Origin: Solicola gregarius
GTDB taxonomy: Bacteria; Actinomycetota; Actinomycetes; Propionibacteriales; Nocardioidaceae
Direction of reading: 5' to 3'
DNA length: 64,000 nucleotides
Assembly (NCBI RefSeq): GCF_025790165.1
Contig: NZ_CP094970.1
Coordinates: 186,001-250,000, forward strand
Shown here: piece after piece, positions 43,825-53,632 of the stretch
How positions within the stretch are numbered: position 1 is the first letter of the stretch
How the letters are laid out: each line of letters begins with the position of its first letter
The notes under the pieces: model-generated
Told to the model about the DNA's origin: nothing
Seen by the model: only the letters and a program-made list of their open reading frames with translations
Database searches by the model: none
Position numbers and translations under genes: made by a program

Positions 43825-43896
43825 CTGGGGTACTAGGACTCGAACCTAGACTAACTGGACCAGAACCAGCCGGGCTGCCAATTACCCCATACCCCA
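43825..43896 (-). tRNA. tRNA-Gln (CTG)
   Basis: Acceptor TGGGGTA/TACCCCA, anticodon stem GCTGG/CCAGT around loop TTCTGGT, anticodon CTG, T-loop TTCGAGT. CCA is not encoded. It lies 48 nt upstream of tRNA-Glu on the same strand. Confidence 0.94.
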
Positions 43897-43978
43897 TGGG
43901 TTTTGCTCTGTACGAGCCGAGCGCTGACTTTACCGGATGGACGATTGCGCGCCCAAATTGGGGAGGTCGGCGGGACCG

Positions 43979-44851
43979 TCAAGCCGCCCGGGGGTCTCCG
44001 ACGCGCCCGTCGAGCGGCGTGATGTCTTGAACGTCGACGCCCGTCGGCACGTACCTCACGAGCGCGCAGTTGCGACGAACGAGCTCCTCCCCGATCTGGA
44101 CTCCGACGCGGCGGTCGATGACCGTGCGCCAGATCTCGTTGCGGCGGAAGTACTCGCCACCGAGCCGCAGGAACGTCTCGTCGCGGGCGAAGACGCTGTA
44201 GGAATGCTCCGGCGTGGCCGAGGCGCGCAGCTCACCCTCGAGGTAGCGCTCACCGACGCGTACCGACAGCGCGAACGTGATGTCGGTGTCGTTGCGGAAG
44301 CACAGGTCGACGTAGTTGTACACGATCGAGCACCCGGTGCCCCACGGAAGCACCCGGCCGTTGTCGGGGAACGGGTCGAAACTGTGCTCGGAGCGTTCGG
44401 TGACCGTCATCGGCGAGTGCAGGACCATCCAGTGGAGCAGGTTCGCGAGCTGGCAGATGCCGCCTCCGACACCGGACAACGCCTCGCCGTTCGACAGCCG
44501 CATGCCGTCGACGTACCCCTTGCGCCGCGTGCAGTTGCCGACGACGCGGTTGAAGGAAACGGTCTCGCCCGGCCGGATCAGCAGGCCGTCGAGCCTCGCA
44601 GACGCGAGCTCGAGGTTGCGCACCTTGCCGTCCTGTAGGTGCATCTCGTCATCGCTGAGCGTACGGCGCAGCAGCGACTTGTGCCGCTTGATCCGCACCG
44701 GTAGCCGCTCGGCCGTACGCGCGCTCGCCCACGTCGCGCTCGTCCGCATCCAGCGCAGTCGCCGGCGGATCCGATGCAGCTGTACCGCAGCGGGATACAG
44801 CGATGGATGGCGTTCGGTGAAGCGCTGCTCCCGCGCGATGAGTCCCTGCAT
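43979..44851 (-). CDS. VanW family protein
   Basis: 290 aa from the ATG at 44851. The VanW core has RLDGLLIRPGETVSFNRVVGNCTRRKGYVDGMRLSNGEALSGVGGGICQLANLLHWM and HSFDPFPDNGRVLPWGTG. The domain is widespread and occurs in some vancomycin-resistance clusters, but its role is unknown. No clear ribosome site precedes this ATG, and starts further upstream (for example GTG within VVIRDTRDLEDLRR) cannot be excluded. There is no resistance operon nearby. Confidence 0.85.
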   Translation of the reverse strand: MQGLIAREQRFTERHPSLYPAAVQLHRIRRRLRWMRTSATWASARTAERLPVRIKRHKSLLRRTLSDDEMHLQDGKVRNLELASARLDGLLIRPGETVSFNRVVGNCTRRKGYVDGMRLSNGEALSGVGGGICQLANLLHWMVLHSPMTVTERSEHSFDPFPDNGRVLPWGTGCSIVYNYVDLCFRNDTDITFALSVRVGERYLEGELRASATPEHSYSVFARDETFLRLGGEYFRRNEIWRTVIDRRVGVQIGEELVRRNCALVRYVPTGVDVQDITPLDGRVGDPRAA

Positions 44852-44966
44852 GCGCCGGAGGTCCTCGAGGTCCCTCGTGTCCCTGATCACGACAAATGTG
44901 ACGCACGACGCAACCAAACGGTTGCCGCGCGGAATCAGTCTCCCGGCGATCACGTTGTCCGAGGTC

Positions 44967-45914
44967 ATGAGCACGCATGTAGTCGCCACCGACTTCGGTG
45001 GCCCCGAGGTCCTGAAGCTCGTCGAGTACGACCGACCCGCGCCCGGCGCCGGCGAGGTCTCTGTGCAGGTACGCGCGGCGGCGGTCAACCCGGCCGACCA
45101 CAAGCAATACAGCGGCCGGTTCGGCAACGACCGGTCGGACCTGCCGATCGCGCTCGGCCGCGAGGCGGCGGGAGTGGTGACGGCGGTCGGTGCGGGCGCG
45201 ACCGGCCCTCGCGGCCCCGTCTCCGTCGGCGACGAGGTCATCACCTACCGCGCCTTCGGGGCGTACGCCGACGAGTTCGTCGTACCCGCCGACGCGACCA
45301 TCCCGAAGCCCGACGCGCTCGGTTGGGAGGAAGCGTCCGGGCTCCTGCTCGGCGGGGTCACGGCCGTCCATGCGATCAGCGTGGTCGATCCGGAGGACGG
45401 CGACACGGTGCTCATCCATTCGGGTGCGGGAAGCGTCGGCGCTGCGGCCGTGCAGCTCGCCACCGCCCGTGGCGCTCGGGTCATCGCGACCGCGAGCCAA
45501 CGCAACCACGACTTCCTCCGCGAACTGCACGCCGAACCCGTCGCGTACGGCCCCGGACTCGCCGAGCGAGTACGCGAGCTCGCGCCCAGCGGCGTTGATG
45601 CGGCGATCGACCTCTACGGAGACGACGACGCCGTGGACGCCTCGCTTGCGCTCGTCGAGGACCGCAGCAGACTCGTCACGGTCGCCGCCTTCGGGCGCGC
45701 TCGGGCCGAAGGTTTCCCGGCGCTTGGCGGCGGGCCTGGTGCAGATCCAGGCACCGAGCTGCGCAAGGCGGCGCGGCTCGACCTCGCCGACCTCGCGGAG
45801 AGCGGCAAGCTCCAGGTCTTCGTCGACACCACCTACCCGCTGAGCGAGGTCAGGGCGGCACATGAGCGGTCGATCGCCGGCCACGTACGCGGCAAGATCG
45901 TGCTGCTGCCCTGA
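44967..45914 (+). CDS. Quinone oxidoreductase-like zinc-type alcohol dehydrogenase family
   Basis: 315 aa. An MDR fold without the structural-zinc cysteines: VNPADHKQYSGRF, LGREAAGVVTAVG, SVGDEVITYRAFGAYADEFV and the NADPH motif VLIHSGAGSVGAAAVQLA. These reduce quinones or alpha,beta-unsaturated carbonyls with NADPH. GAGGTC precedes the ATG. It is convergent with gltX, only 3 nt apart. Confidence 0.9.
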   Translation: MSTHVVATDFGGPEVLKLVEYDRPAPGAGEVSVQVRAAAVNPADHKQYSGRFGNDRSDLPIALGREAAGVVTAVGAGATGPRGPVSVGDEVITYRAFGAYADEFVVPADATIPKPDALGWEEASGLLLGGVTAVHAISVVDPEDGDTVLIHSGAGSVGAAAVQLATARGARVIATASQRNHDFLRELHAEPVAYGPGLAERVRELAPSGVDAAIDLYGDDDAVDASLALVEDRSRLVTVAAFGRARAEGFPALGGGPGADPGTELRKAARLDLADLAESGKLQVFVDTTYPLSEVRAAHERSIAGHVRGKIVLLP

Positions 45915-45917
45915 ACG

Positions 45918-47399
45918 CTAGTCTGCGCGGGTGAGCGCAGCCCGGAGTCTGGCGAGTGCCTTCTCCCGACCCAACAGCTCGAGCGACTCGAACAGCGGCG
46001 GCGAGATCTTCTTGCCGGTGACCGCGACGCGTACCGGCGCGAACGCCTTGCGCGGCTTGAGGCCCATGCCGTCGATCAGGGCGCCACGGAGGGCGGCCTC
46101 GATCGATGCCGTGTTCCACGGCTCGAGGGCCGAGAGCGCCGCGATCGACGTACGTACGACCTCGAGGCCGTCGGCGGTGAACGCCTTCGCCGCCTCGTCG
46201 GGGTCGACGTCGAAGGCGTCGTCTGCGACGAACAGGAACCCGAGCATGTCGACGGCCTCGGACAGCACCGCCATCCGCTCTTGGACGAGCGGCGTCGCCG
46301 CGGTCAGCAGGTCATGCTGCTCGGGGGTCAGCTCGCCGCCGACGAGATCGGCGTCCCGCAGGTATGGAACGAGCCGATCCGCGAGATCGTCCGCACTGAG
46401 CTCGCGGATCTTCATGCCGTTGATCGCTTCGCACTTCTTCAGGTCGAACTGTGCGGGGTTCGGGTTGACCCGCTCGATCTCGAACGCCTCGGCCATCTCC
46501 TGCAGAGTGAACAGCTCGCGGTCGTTGCCGATCGACCACCCGAGCAGGGCGAGATAGTTCAGCAGGCCCTCGGGCAGGAACCCGCGCTCACGATACGTCT
46601 GCAGCCCGCCGCCGGGGTCGCGCTTGGACAGCTTGCGGTTCCCGGGGCCCATGACGAACGGCAGGTGACCGTAGTGCGGCACGACACCCTGGCTCACCCC
46701 GACCGCGATCAACGCCACGTGTAGCGGGATCTGACGGGGCGTGGAGCTCAGCAGGTCTTCGCCGCGGAGTACGTGGGTGATGCCCATCGTCGCGTCGTCG
46801 ACCGGGTTCGTGAGCGTGTAGAGAGGCTGGCCGTTCGCGCGTACGAGCACGTAGTCGGACACGTGCTCGGGCTCGAACGTCATCTCGCCGCGGACGAGGT
46901 CGGTGAACGTGATCGGCACATCGGGCATCCGGAAGCGGATGACCGGCTTGCGCCCCTCCGCCTCGTACGCCGCGCGCTGCTCGTCGGTCAGGTCGCGGTG
47001 CAGCCCGTCGTACCCGCTCGAGCGGCCCTCGGCGCGCGCCTTCTCGCGGCGCTCCTCGAGCTCCTCGGGAGTGTCGTACGCGTAGTACGCATGACCCGAC
47101 TCGACGAGCTTGCGCGCGACGTCGCCGTACAGGTCGAACCGTTCCGACTGGCGGTACGGTCCGTGGTCGCCGCCGACCTCGGGCCCCTCATCCCAGTCGA
47201 GGCCCAACCAGCGCAGCGAGTCGAGCAGTCCGGCGTAGGAGTCCTCGCTGTCGCGGGCCGCGTCGGTGTCCTCGATGCGGAACACGAACGTGCCGCCGGT
47301 GTGGCGCGCGTACGCCCAGTTGAACAACGCGGTGCGTACGTTGCCGACATGCAGGTTGCCGGTCGGCGAGGGACAGAAGCGGACGCGTACGTCAGTCAC
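45918..47399 (-). CDS. gltX: Glutamyl-tRNA synthetase
   Basis: 493 aa. Class I signatures: [23 protein letters not shown] (HIGH-like) and [12 protein letters not shown] (KMSKS). It charges tRNA-Glu and, in actinobacteria without GlnRS, also mischarges tRNA-Gln for GatCAB amidation. GTG start overlapping the FAHD gene stop by 8 nt. The tRNA-Glu and tRNA-Gln genes are 2 kb away. Confidence 0.96.
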   Translation of the reverse strand: MTDVRVRFCPSPTGNLHVGNVRTALFNWAYARHTGGTFVFRIEDTDAARDSEDSYAGLLDSLRWLGLDWDEGPEVGGDHGPYRQSERFDLYGDVARKLVESGHAYYAYDTPEELEERREKARAEGRSSGYDGLHRDLTDEQRAAYEAEGRKPVIRFRMPDVPITFTDLVRGEMTFEPEHVSDYVLVRANGQPLYTLTNPVDDATMGITHVLRGEDLLSSTPRQIPLHVALIAVGVSQGVVPHYGHLPFVMGPGNRKLSKRDPGGGLQTYRERGFLPEGLLNYLALLGWSIGNDRELFTLQEMAEAFEIERVNPNPAQFDLKKCEAINGMKIRELSADDLADRLVPYLRDADLVGGELTPEQHDLLTAATPLVQERMAVLSEAVDMLGFLFVADDAFDVDPDEAAKAFTADGLEVVRTSIAALSALEPWNTASIEAALRGALIDGMGLKPRKAFAPVRVAVTGKKISPPLFESLELLGREKALARLRAALTRAD

Positions 47400-48171
47400 G
47401 GTCCACCACCGGGTTGGTCAGGGTGCCGATCCCCTCGATCGTGATGGTGACCTCGTCGCCGGCCTTCATCGGGCCGACGCCTTCGGGGGTGCCGGTCAGG
47501 AGCACGTCGCCGGGAAGCAGTGTCATGAACGACGAGACGTACGCGATCAGGTCGGGGACCTTGAAGATCATGTCGGACGTACGGCCGTCCTGGCGTACCT
47601 CGTCGCCGAGAACCGTCTCGATCGCGAGGTCGTCGATCTCGAGGTTGGTCTCGATCCAGGGCCCGAGCGGGCAGAACGAGTCGAAGCCCTTCGCCCGTGC
47701 CCACTGGTTGTCGGAGCGCTGTAGGTCGCGCGCCGTCACGTCGTTGGCGACCGTGTAGCCGTAGACGACCTTGTCGGCCGTCTCGGCGGGTACGTCGCGG
47801 CAGATGCGCCCGATGACGACGGCGAGCTCGCCCTCGTAGTGCAGCTCGGAGGTCTGGCTCGGGTAGAGGATCGGGTCACCAGGGCCGACGACGCTGGTGT
47901 TCGGCTTCAGGAAGACGAGCGGTTCCTCGGGGAGCTCGTGGTCGAGCTCGGCGGCGTGCGCGGCGTAGTTGCGCCCGATACCGATCACCTTGCTGCGTGG
48001 GAGCACCGGCGCCAGCAACCGGACGTCGTCGAGCGGGACCTTCTCTCCGGTGAGGTTGATGCCGGCGTACAGGGGGTCTCCGGAAACGACGGCGACGACT
48101 GGCGAGCCGTCCTCCTCGCCGATCAGGCCGAAACGCGGGTCTTCGTCGGTGGTGAATCTGGCAATGCGCAC
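47392..48171 (-). CDS. Fumarylacetoacetate hydrolase (FAH) family protein
   Basis: 259 aa. FAH core with [16 protein letters not shown], the metal-binding acidic residues in [26 protein letters not shown] and [18 protein letters not shown]. Members cleave or hydrate 2-keto acids; substrate unknown. It is next to gltX in most actinobacteria. TAGTCT lies 6 nt before the GTG, so it is probably leaderless and starts the gltX transcript. Confidence 0.91.
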   Translation of the reverse strand: MRIARFTTDEDPRFGLIGEEDGSPVVAVVSGDPLYAGINLTGEKVPLDDVRLLAPVLPRSKVIGIGRNYAAHAAELDHELPEEPLVFLKPNTSVVGPGDPILYPSQTSELHYEGELAVVIGRICRDVPAETADKVVYGYTVANDVTARDLQRSDNQWARAKGFDSFCPLGPWIETNLEIDDLAIETVLGDEVRQDGRTSDMIFKVPDLIAYVSSFMTLLPGDVLLTGTPEGVGPMKAGDEVTITIEGIGTLTNPVVDRD

Positions 48172-48226
48172 GCAGCGAGACTACCGGCGGCGCGGGTGCC
48201 GACCGGACACGGGTACGCCGCCGCAG

Positions 48227-48605
48227 TCAGCGGTCGGGGTGGAACTCGTTGACGACATCGCACGAGTCTGACGGCGGATCGTCGACCGCGCCGGCGGCCC
48301 GGCGCAGAAGCCCCCGCAACTGCTCGACCGACGCGTCATCGAGGCCCGCCAGGACCTCGCGCTCGACCTGCCGGATCCGGGCAGCGAGCTCGTCATGCGT
48401 CGAGCGGCCCTTCGCGGTCAGCTCGACCCTGCGCGCCCGGCGGTCGGCCGGGTCCGGCTTCCGCTCGACCAGCCCGGCGTCCTCCAGGTCATCGATGAGG
48501 TGCGGCACGACCGTACGATCGACGCCGATCTGCTCTGCCAACGCGGCCTGCGTTCCGCATGCGCCGGCGGTCGCTATCGACAGCACCTGGTATCCACGCG
48601 GGCCG
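48227..48605 (-). pseudogene. MarR-family regulator, N-terminus deleted
   Basis: The MarR winged helix is intact from GPRGYQVLSIATAGACGTQAALAEQIGVDRTVVPHLIDDLEDAGLVERKPDPADRRARRVELT to the stop at 48227. Before it the frame turns into the antisense of azoreductase codons, so the first helices and the start are missing. It appears to have been divergent from azoR; one deletion removed both 5' ends and the promoter region. Confidence 0.75.
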
Positions 48606-49079
48606 GCGCCCGGTGGTGAGCCGATCGAGGAGCAGCAGGCAGCGGCGGCGACCGCCGAGACGATCGCGACCGAGTTCGAGCGGGCCGACGCGTACCTCCT
48701 CACCGCACCCTTCTACAACTTCGGCGTCTCCCAGCACGTCAAGACCTGGGCCGACGTACTCCTCACCGACCCCCGGTTCGCACTCGGCCAGGAGACCGCC
48801 GCCGGACGGCCCGCGTACCTCGTCACGGCACGGGGCGGCGGCTACGGCCCGGGAGCCCCGCGGCACGGGTGAGATCACGGCACCGACTGGCTGCGCCGGA
48901 TCTTCGGTGACGTCCTCGGTCTCGATCTGGAGCTGATCGAGACCGAGCTGACTCTCGCACCCGTCACGCCCGGGATGGAAGACCTACGCGACCTTGCGGC
49001 AGCCAATCTGGAGAACGCACACCGTGCGGCACGCACGCACGGACACGGCCTCGCCGACCGTCTCCGCGTCGCCGCCTGA
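48606..49079 (+). pseudogene. FMN-dependent NADH-azoreductase remnant
   Basis: The frame contains EEQQAAAATAETIATEFERADAYLLTAPFYNFGVSQHVKTWADVLLTDPRFALG and PAYLVTARGGGYGPGAPRHG, the core of AzoR. Then a TGA at 48870 replaces the expected Trp codon. The same frame goes on as DHGTDWLRRIFGDVLGLDLE to a natural stop at 49077. The first ~70 residues, including the start, are missing. So two lesions are present: an N-terminal deletion shared with marR and a nonsense change. Confidence 0.8.
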
Positions 49080-49090
49080 GTGCGTCGGCT

Positions 49091-49633
49091 TCAGCGCGCG
49101 CGCCGCGCCCGGTACGCCGCAACATGCTGGCGGTTGCCGCAGTTTCCGGTGTCGCAGTACCGCTTGGAGCGGTTGCGGGACAGGTCGACGAGCACGTCGT
49201 CGCAGTCGGGCGCGGCGCACCGCTGCAGCCGATCGAGATCGTCCGCCCGGATCAGGTCGACGAACGCCATCGCCGACTCCGCGGCGATGCGGTCCGCCAG
49301 CGGCGCCTCCGGGTCGGACAGGTGCAGATGCCAGTCCCACTCGTCGTGGCGGGCGAGGAAAGGTCGGGCGCCCGAGTCGGCGAGCAGCGCGTTGACGAGC
49401 ACCACCACGTCGTCACGGGCATCGGCGTCCCACAGGGCGCGCAGCCGGTCGCGTACGTCTCGCACCGCGCGTAGCTCGGCCCCGTCGCCGTCGATCCGGC
49501 CGGTGTACGGGTGGTCGACGAGGAACCGGTCGAGGCCGGCACGATCCGCGAGCAGGTCTCCCTCGGGCTGCACGGTGTTCACGAGTGCCGATCCGGTCGC
49601 GAGGGCGACCCGCGTGTCATACGCAAACTGCAT
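49091..49633 (-). CDS. CGNR zinc-finger (ABATE-domain) putative regulator
   Basis: 180 aa from the ATG at 49633, which has AGGAG 6 nt ahead. The N-terminal ABATE-like domain is followed by a C-terminal CGNR zinc finger with RCAAPDCDDVLVDLSRNRSKRYCDTGNCGNRQHVAAYRARR. This family is thought to include DNA-binding stress regulators. It is divergent from the EamA transporter with a perfect inverted repeat between (49663-49693), so it probably represses that pair. Confidence 0.88.
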   Translation of the reverse strand: MQFAYDTRVALATGSALVNTVQPEGDLLADRAGLDRFLVDHPYTGRIDGDGAELRAVRDVRDRLRALWDADARDDVVVLVNALLADSGARPFLARHDEWDWHLHLSDPEAPLADRIAAESAMAFVDLIRADDLDRLQRCAAPDCDDVLVDLSRNRSKRYCDTGNCGNRQHVAAYRARRAR

Positions 49634-49662
49634 ATTGACTCCTGACATGCCGAGCGACTACC

Positions 49663-49693
49663 GTCATGAGCAACATTCTAGTTTGCTCATGAC
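49663..49693. promoter_or_regulatory. Operator between CGNR gene and EamA transporter
   Basis: GTCATGAGCAA-N9-TTGCTCATGAC, a perfect 11-bp inverted repeat midway between the two divergent starts (30 and 12 nt away). A likely binding site for the CGNR protein. Confidence 0.7.
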
Positions 49694-49704
49694 AGGGGCG
49701 CGAC

Positions 49705-50713
49705 ATGCGGGGAACTGCGCGGCGCGGCGAGGCCGGCCTCGCACTGGCACTCACCTCGGGTGCGACCTTCGGCCTGTCCGGGTCGTTCGGCGATGCCCTG
49801 CTCGACGAGGGTTGGTCACCGCTGGGCGTCGTCCTGGCCCGGATCACCGGCGCGGCGATCCTGCTCGTCATCCCGTTGCTCGTGGTGATCGGGCGTGGTT
49901 GGCGTCCGCGGCCGGGCAACCTTCGCGCGACGACGATCTACGGTGTCGTCGCGGTCGCCGGTACACAGCTGTGCTTCTTCAACGCGGTCCAGTACCTCGA
50001 TGTCGGTGTCGCGCTCCTCCTCGAAGTTCTCGGCGCCGGTCCTGCTCCTCGGCTGGACCTGGTGGCGGACGGGTACGCCACCCTCACGCCTCACGTCGGC
50101 CGGCGCCGTCGTCGCCGTCGGCGGCCTGCTGCTCGTGCTCGACATCGGAGGCGAGGCGTCGCTGCACCCTGCCGGCATCGCCTGGGGCCTCGGCGCCGCG
50201 GTGTGCGTGTGCGTCTACTTCCAGTCGTCGGCCGGGGCGGACAGCCCGCCCGCGCTCGTGCTCACCACCGTGGGAATGGTCGTCGGTGCGCTCGGGCTCG
50301 CCGTCGTCGGCGTGCTCGGCATCCTGCCGATGACGTTCACGACCGCGGACGCCACCCTCGCGGGCAACACCCTGCCCTGGTGGGCGATCGTGTTGCTGAT
50401 CGCCGGCATCTCGACCGCCGCGGCGTACGTGTCCGGGATCATGGCGATCGCGCGCCTCGGCTCACGCGTCGCGTCGTTCGTCGGACTGAGCGAGGTCCTG
50501 TTCGCCGTCCTCGGCGCGTGGTGGCTGGTGTCTCAGCGCCCGACCCTGCAGCAGCTCGTCGGCGGAGTGCTCATCGTCACGGGCATCGCGATCATCCGGC
50601 ACGCGGAGCGTGCCGCGATCACGCGCTCCCGTAGCGCCGACTCCGCTTCGCGTACTCCTCGATCGCGGACCACAGGCTTCTCCGGTCGACGTCGGGCCAC
50701 GTCACGTCGCTGA
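49705..50713 (+). pseudogene. EamA/DMT-family transporter, frameshifted
   Basis: The first half is an EamA repeat (GLALALTSGATFGLSGSFGDALLDEGWSPLGVVLARITGAAILL, QLCFFNAVQYLDVGVALLLE). At CTCGAAGTTC (50020-50029) the frame breaks. The second half (APVLLLGWTWWRTG, GGLLLVLDIGG, YVSGIMAIARLGSRVASFVGLSEVLFAVLGAWWL) runs in another frame to 50713. Removing one base restores LLLEFSAPVLLLGW. The final codons overlap the end of uppS, which is convergent. It is either inactive or a sequencing error. Confidence 0.85.
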
Positions 50714-51392
50714 ACACCAGTTCGGCGTACGCCGACTGCCAGAGCAGGAAGTTGCTCGTACGACGCTCGCCGGACGTACGCCAGAATAGGTCGACGTCGG
50801 GCATATCGGGCTCGTCGAGGTAGCGCGCGAGGGTGCGTTCGCTCACCCGGTCGGCGTTGACCCGCCCGTCGGCGACATCGCGCGCCAACGCGGCGGCGGC
50901 ATCGACGAGCTCCGCGCGACCCCCGTAGTTGACGCACATCGTGAGTGTCAGCACGGTGTTGTCGCGGGTGAGCTCCTCGGCGACCTCGAGCTCGCGAATG
51001 ACGCTTCGCCACAGCCGGGGCCGCCGGCCGGCCCATCGCACGCGTACGCCGAGCTCGTTCATCTCGTCGCGCCGGCGGCGGATCACGTCGCGGTTGAAGC
51101 CCATCAGGAACCGAACCTCGTCGGGGGAGCGCTTCCAGTTCTCGGTCGAGAACGCGTACGCCGACACGTGGGTGACGCCGACCTCGATCGCGCCCTCGAC
51201 GACATCGAACAGCGCGGCCTCGCCTCGCTCGTGACCGGCCGTGCGGGGCAGACCCTGCTTCTTCGCCCAGCGTCCGTTGCCGTCCATCACGATCGCGACG
51301 TGCCTGGGTACGAGTGTCTGCGGGATCGCCGGCGGCCGGGCACCCGAGGGATGCGGGGACGGTCGGCGCGGGCGCGCCGCAGAGCTGGACAC
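50619..51392 (-). CDS. uppS: Isoprenyl (undecaprenyl/decaprenyl) diphosphate synthase, cis type
   Basis: 257 aa. [27 protein letters not shown] holds the diphosphate-binding Asp and Arg, [17 protein letters not shown] is the second motif, and [27 protein letters not shown] the third. It makes the lipid carrier for cell wall sugars. The GTG lies 6 nt after TAGGTT with no Shine-Dalgarno, so it is probably leaderless. It follows recO closely, as in most actinobacteria. Confidence 0.94.
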   Translation of the reverse strand: MSSSAARPRRPSPHPSGARPPAIPQTLVPRHVAIVMDGNGRWAKKQGLPRTAGHERGEAALFDVVEGAIEVGVTHVSAYAFSTENWKRSPDEVRFLMGFNRDVIRRRRDEMNELGVRVRWAGRRPRLWRSVIRELEVAEELTRDNTVLTLTMCVNYGGRAELVDAAAALARDVADGRVNADRVSERTLARYLDEPDMPDVDLFWRTSGERRTSNFLLWQSAYAELVFSDVTWPDVDRRSLWSAIEEYAKRSRRYGSA

Positions 51393-51401
51393 TCCCCGAA
51401 C

Positions 51402-52130
51402 CTATCGATCGACGTGCGCCAGCGAGCGCAGGCCTCGTTCGAGGTGCCACGCGAGATACGCCGCGACGAGCCCGCTCGCCTCGCGCCGCGGCCGCTCGTC
51501 GGCCGCCTCGGCGGTCGGCCAGTCGCCGGACAGCAGCGCGGCCAACAGCTCGACCGTCGCGGCCGAAGGGTTGGCCGAGCCCGGCAACCGGCAGCCGGTG
51601 CACAGGATGCCGCCCGCCGACGGGTTGAAGCTGCGGTGCGGGCCTTCCTCGCCGCACCGCGCACACGCATCGAAGCTGGGTGCGTACCCGGCGACGGCGA
51701 GTGAGCGGAGCAGGAACGAGTCGAGGATGAGTGCCGAGTCGTGCTCGCGCCCGGACAGGGAGCGCAGCGCCGCGACGAGCAGCAGGTACTGCTGGAGTGC
51801 GGGGTCACCGTCCTCCCCGACGAGACGCTCGGCGGTCTCGAGCATCGCCGTGCCCGCGGTGTACGCGGCGTAGTCGGACCCGAGCGTCGACGCGAACGGC
51901 GAGACCGTCTCGACCTGGGTGATCACGTCGAGCGTGCGCCCCTCCGCGAGCATCAGGTCGACGTGCATGAACGGCTCGAGCCGCGCGCCGAACCGCGAGG
52001 ACGTCTTGCGTATGCCCTTCGCGACCGCGCGGACGCGCCCGTGCCGGCGGCTGAGCATGGTGACGATCCGGTCGGCCTCACCCAGCTTCTGCAAACGCAG
52101 CACGACGGCTTCGTCGCGATAGAGACTCAC
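51402..52130 (-). CDS. recO: DNA repair protein RecO
   Basis: 242 aa. N-terminal OB fold ([40 protein letters not shown]) and C-terminal zinc site with CARCGEEG and ILCTGC. It anneals DNA and loads RecA with RecR. The GTG follows GGGGGA. In related genomes recO-uppS follow leuA directly; here several genes lie between. Confidence 0.94.
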   Translation of the reverse strand: MSLYRDEAVVLRLQKLGEADRIVTMLSRRHGRVRAVAKGIRKTSSRFGARLEPFMHVDLMLAEGRTLDVITQVETVSPFASTLGSDYAAYTAGTAMLETAERLVGEDGDPALQQYLLLVAALRSLSGREHDSALILDSFLLRSLAVAGYAPSFDACARCGEEGPHRSFNPSAGGILCTGCRLPGSANPSAATVELLAALLSGDWPTAEAADERPRREASGLVAAYLAWHLERGLRSLAHVDR

Positions 52131-52184
52131 TCCCCCATTGTGGACTACCGTGACGACAACTCAGAGCAACTGGCGGGGCTCCGC

Positions 52185-53150
52185 TCAACCGAGCGCCCGC
52201 GCGAGCGTCGCGGCGGCGATGTTGGCGCCACACGAGACGATCGCGACGTTGCGACCGGCGAGCGCGTCTCCGATCTTCACGGCCCCGGCGACGGCCGCCG
52301 CGGCGGCGCCCTCGATGAGCTCGTGCCGCTCGTCGATCACGAGCCGTAACGCATCGCGGATCTCGTCCTCGCTCACCAGAACCCACTCGTCGACGAGCTG
52401 TTGGCACAGCGGGAACGTGATCGCATCGGGAATCACCGCCCCGGACGTACCGTCACTGAGCGTCGGCTCGGCATCGACCGTGATGATGCGACCCGCCTCG
52501 ACCGACGCTGCCATCGCCGCGTCGTTGGCCGGGGAGACGCCCACGACCCGTACGTCGGGGCGGCGGTGCTTCAGCGCCGTCGCGACGCCGGAGACCAGGC
52601 CACCGCCGCCGACCGCGACCACGACCACGTCGGTCGCGGGATTCTGCTCGACGATCTCGGCGCCGATCGTGCCCTGTCCGGAGATGACGTCGAGGTCGTC
52701 GTACGGGCTGACGTAGGTGAGCCCCTCGGACTCCGCGGCCTCCATTGCGAGCACTTCTGTCTCTCCCGCATCGGCACCCAACGTGCGGACCTCGGCACCG
52801 AGCCGGCGGATGCCGGCGGCCTTCACCGGTGAGGCGCCGCTGGGGACGCAAACCGTGCCGCGGCCGCCGAGGGCGGCCAACGCGTTCGCCACGCCGAGGC
52901 CGTGGTTGCCGGACGAGGCCGTGATGACCCCGGCCGCGCGTACGTCGTCATCGAGCGCCGTCAGCTTTGCCAGCGCGCCGCGCGCCTTGAACGACCCCGT
53001 CACCTGCAGGTGCTCGGACTTCAGCCGTACGTCGGCGTCGAACCGCTCGCTCAGCGCCGGGAACGGCGCATGCGGCGTGTGACGTACGTACGGCGCGATG
53101 CGGTCACGGGCCGCATCGATGCGTGCGGGCAGGTCATCGAGGTCGGGCAT
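52185..53150 (-). CDS. Threonine/serine dehydratase-like PLP enzyme
   Basis: 321 aa. Fold-type II: the PLP lysine is in VTGSFKARGALAKL, the asparagine loop in TASSGNHGLGVANAL and the glycine loop in VVAVGGGGLVSGVATAL. There is no ACT domain, so it resembles catabolic threonine dehydratases or serine racemase-like enzymes. GAGACT lies 6 nt before the ATG, suggesting a leaderless mRNA. Confidence 0.89.
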   Translation of the reverse strand: MPDLDDLPARIDAARDRIAPYVRHTPHAPFPALSERFDADVRLKSEHLQVTGSFKARGALAKLTALDDDVRAAGVITASSGNHGLGVANALAALGGRGTVCVPSGASPVKAAGIRRLGAEVRTLGADAGETEVLAMEAAESEGLTYVSPYDDLDVISGQGTIGAEIVEQNPATDVVVVAVGGGGLVSGVATALKHRRPDVRVVGVSPANDAAMAASVEAGRIITVDAEPTLSDGTSGAVIPDAITFPLCQQLVDEWVLVSEDEIRDALRLVIDERHELIEGAAAAAVAGAVKIGDALAGRNVAIVSCGANIAAATLARALG

Positions 53151-53197
53151 ACGGCGAGTCTCTCAGGTGCGCTGGGCCGATGCAGAACCCGCTGCCC

Positions 53198-53515
53198 TCA
53201 CGTGCGAACTGCCATCTGCACGCGAACCTCGTCGCCCTCGCCGATGGTCGCGGGCTTGCGCACCGCATCCTTCAACGGCAGCAGATATCCGCCGTCCTTG
53301 GGGAAGAGCGACGTCTCGAAGTCGACGTCGCCGATTCGGGCGACCACCGGGATCACGCCCCAGCCGTAGCTAGCGACGGTCGCCAGCGCGCGTACGTCCT
53401 CGCACTCCTCGTCGGGCACGGGCACGAAGTAGTAGGGCGCGGGGCCGCGCCACTCGATGACCCGACCGCTGAAGCTCAGGTCCATGGCCGGGCCGACCGG
53501 ATCGAAGCCGTTCAT
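53198..53515 (-). CDS. DUF1905 domain protein
   Basis: 105 aa from the ATG at 53515, which follows TAGCCT at 7 nt (leaderless-type start); an ATG at 53485 is also possible. The single small beta domain is typical of DUF1905 (DLSFSGRVIEWRGPAPYYFVPVPDEECEDVRAL, GWGVIPVVARIGDVDFETSLFPKDGGYLLPLKDAVR). Function unknown. Confidence 0.85.
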   Translation of the reverse strand: MNGFDPVGPAMDLSFSGRVIEWRGPAPYYFVPVPDEECEDVRALATVASYGWGVIPVVARIGDVDFETSLFPKDGGYLLPLKDAVRKPATIGEGDEVRVQMAVRT

Positions 53516-53632
53516 GCCCGTCAGGCTAGGACATCCCTCGGACATCCGACGTCGCCGTTCAACGGACCGTCACGTTTACGCGGCACCTCGGCGGGTAGGT
53601 CTCGACGTACCGAGAGACCCCGGGAGGTTCCC

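Noticed and set aside
43979-44851. Vancomycin-resistance locus
   Set aside because: VanW domains are widespread and no vanHAX-type genes are near; ddl at 24874 is an ordinary D-Ala ligase far away.
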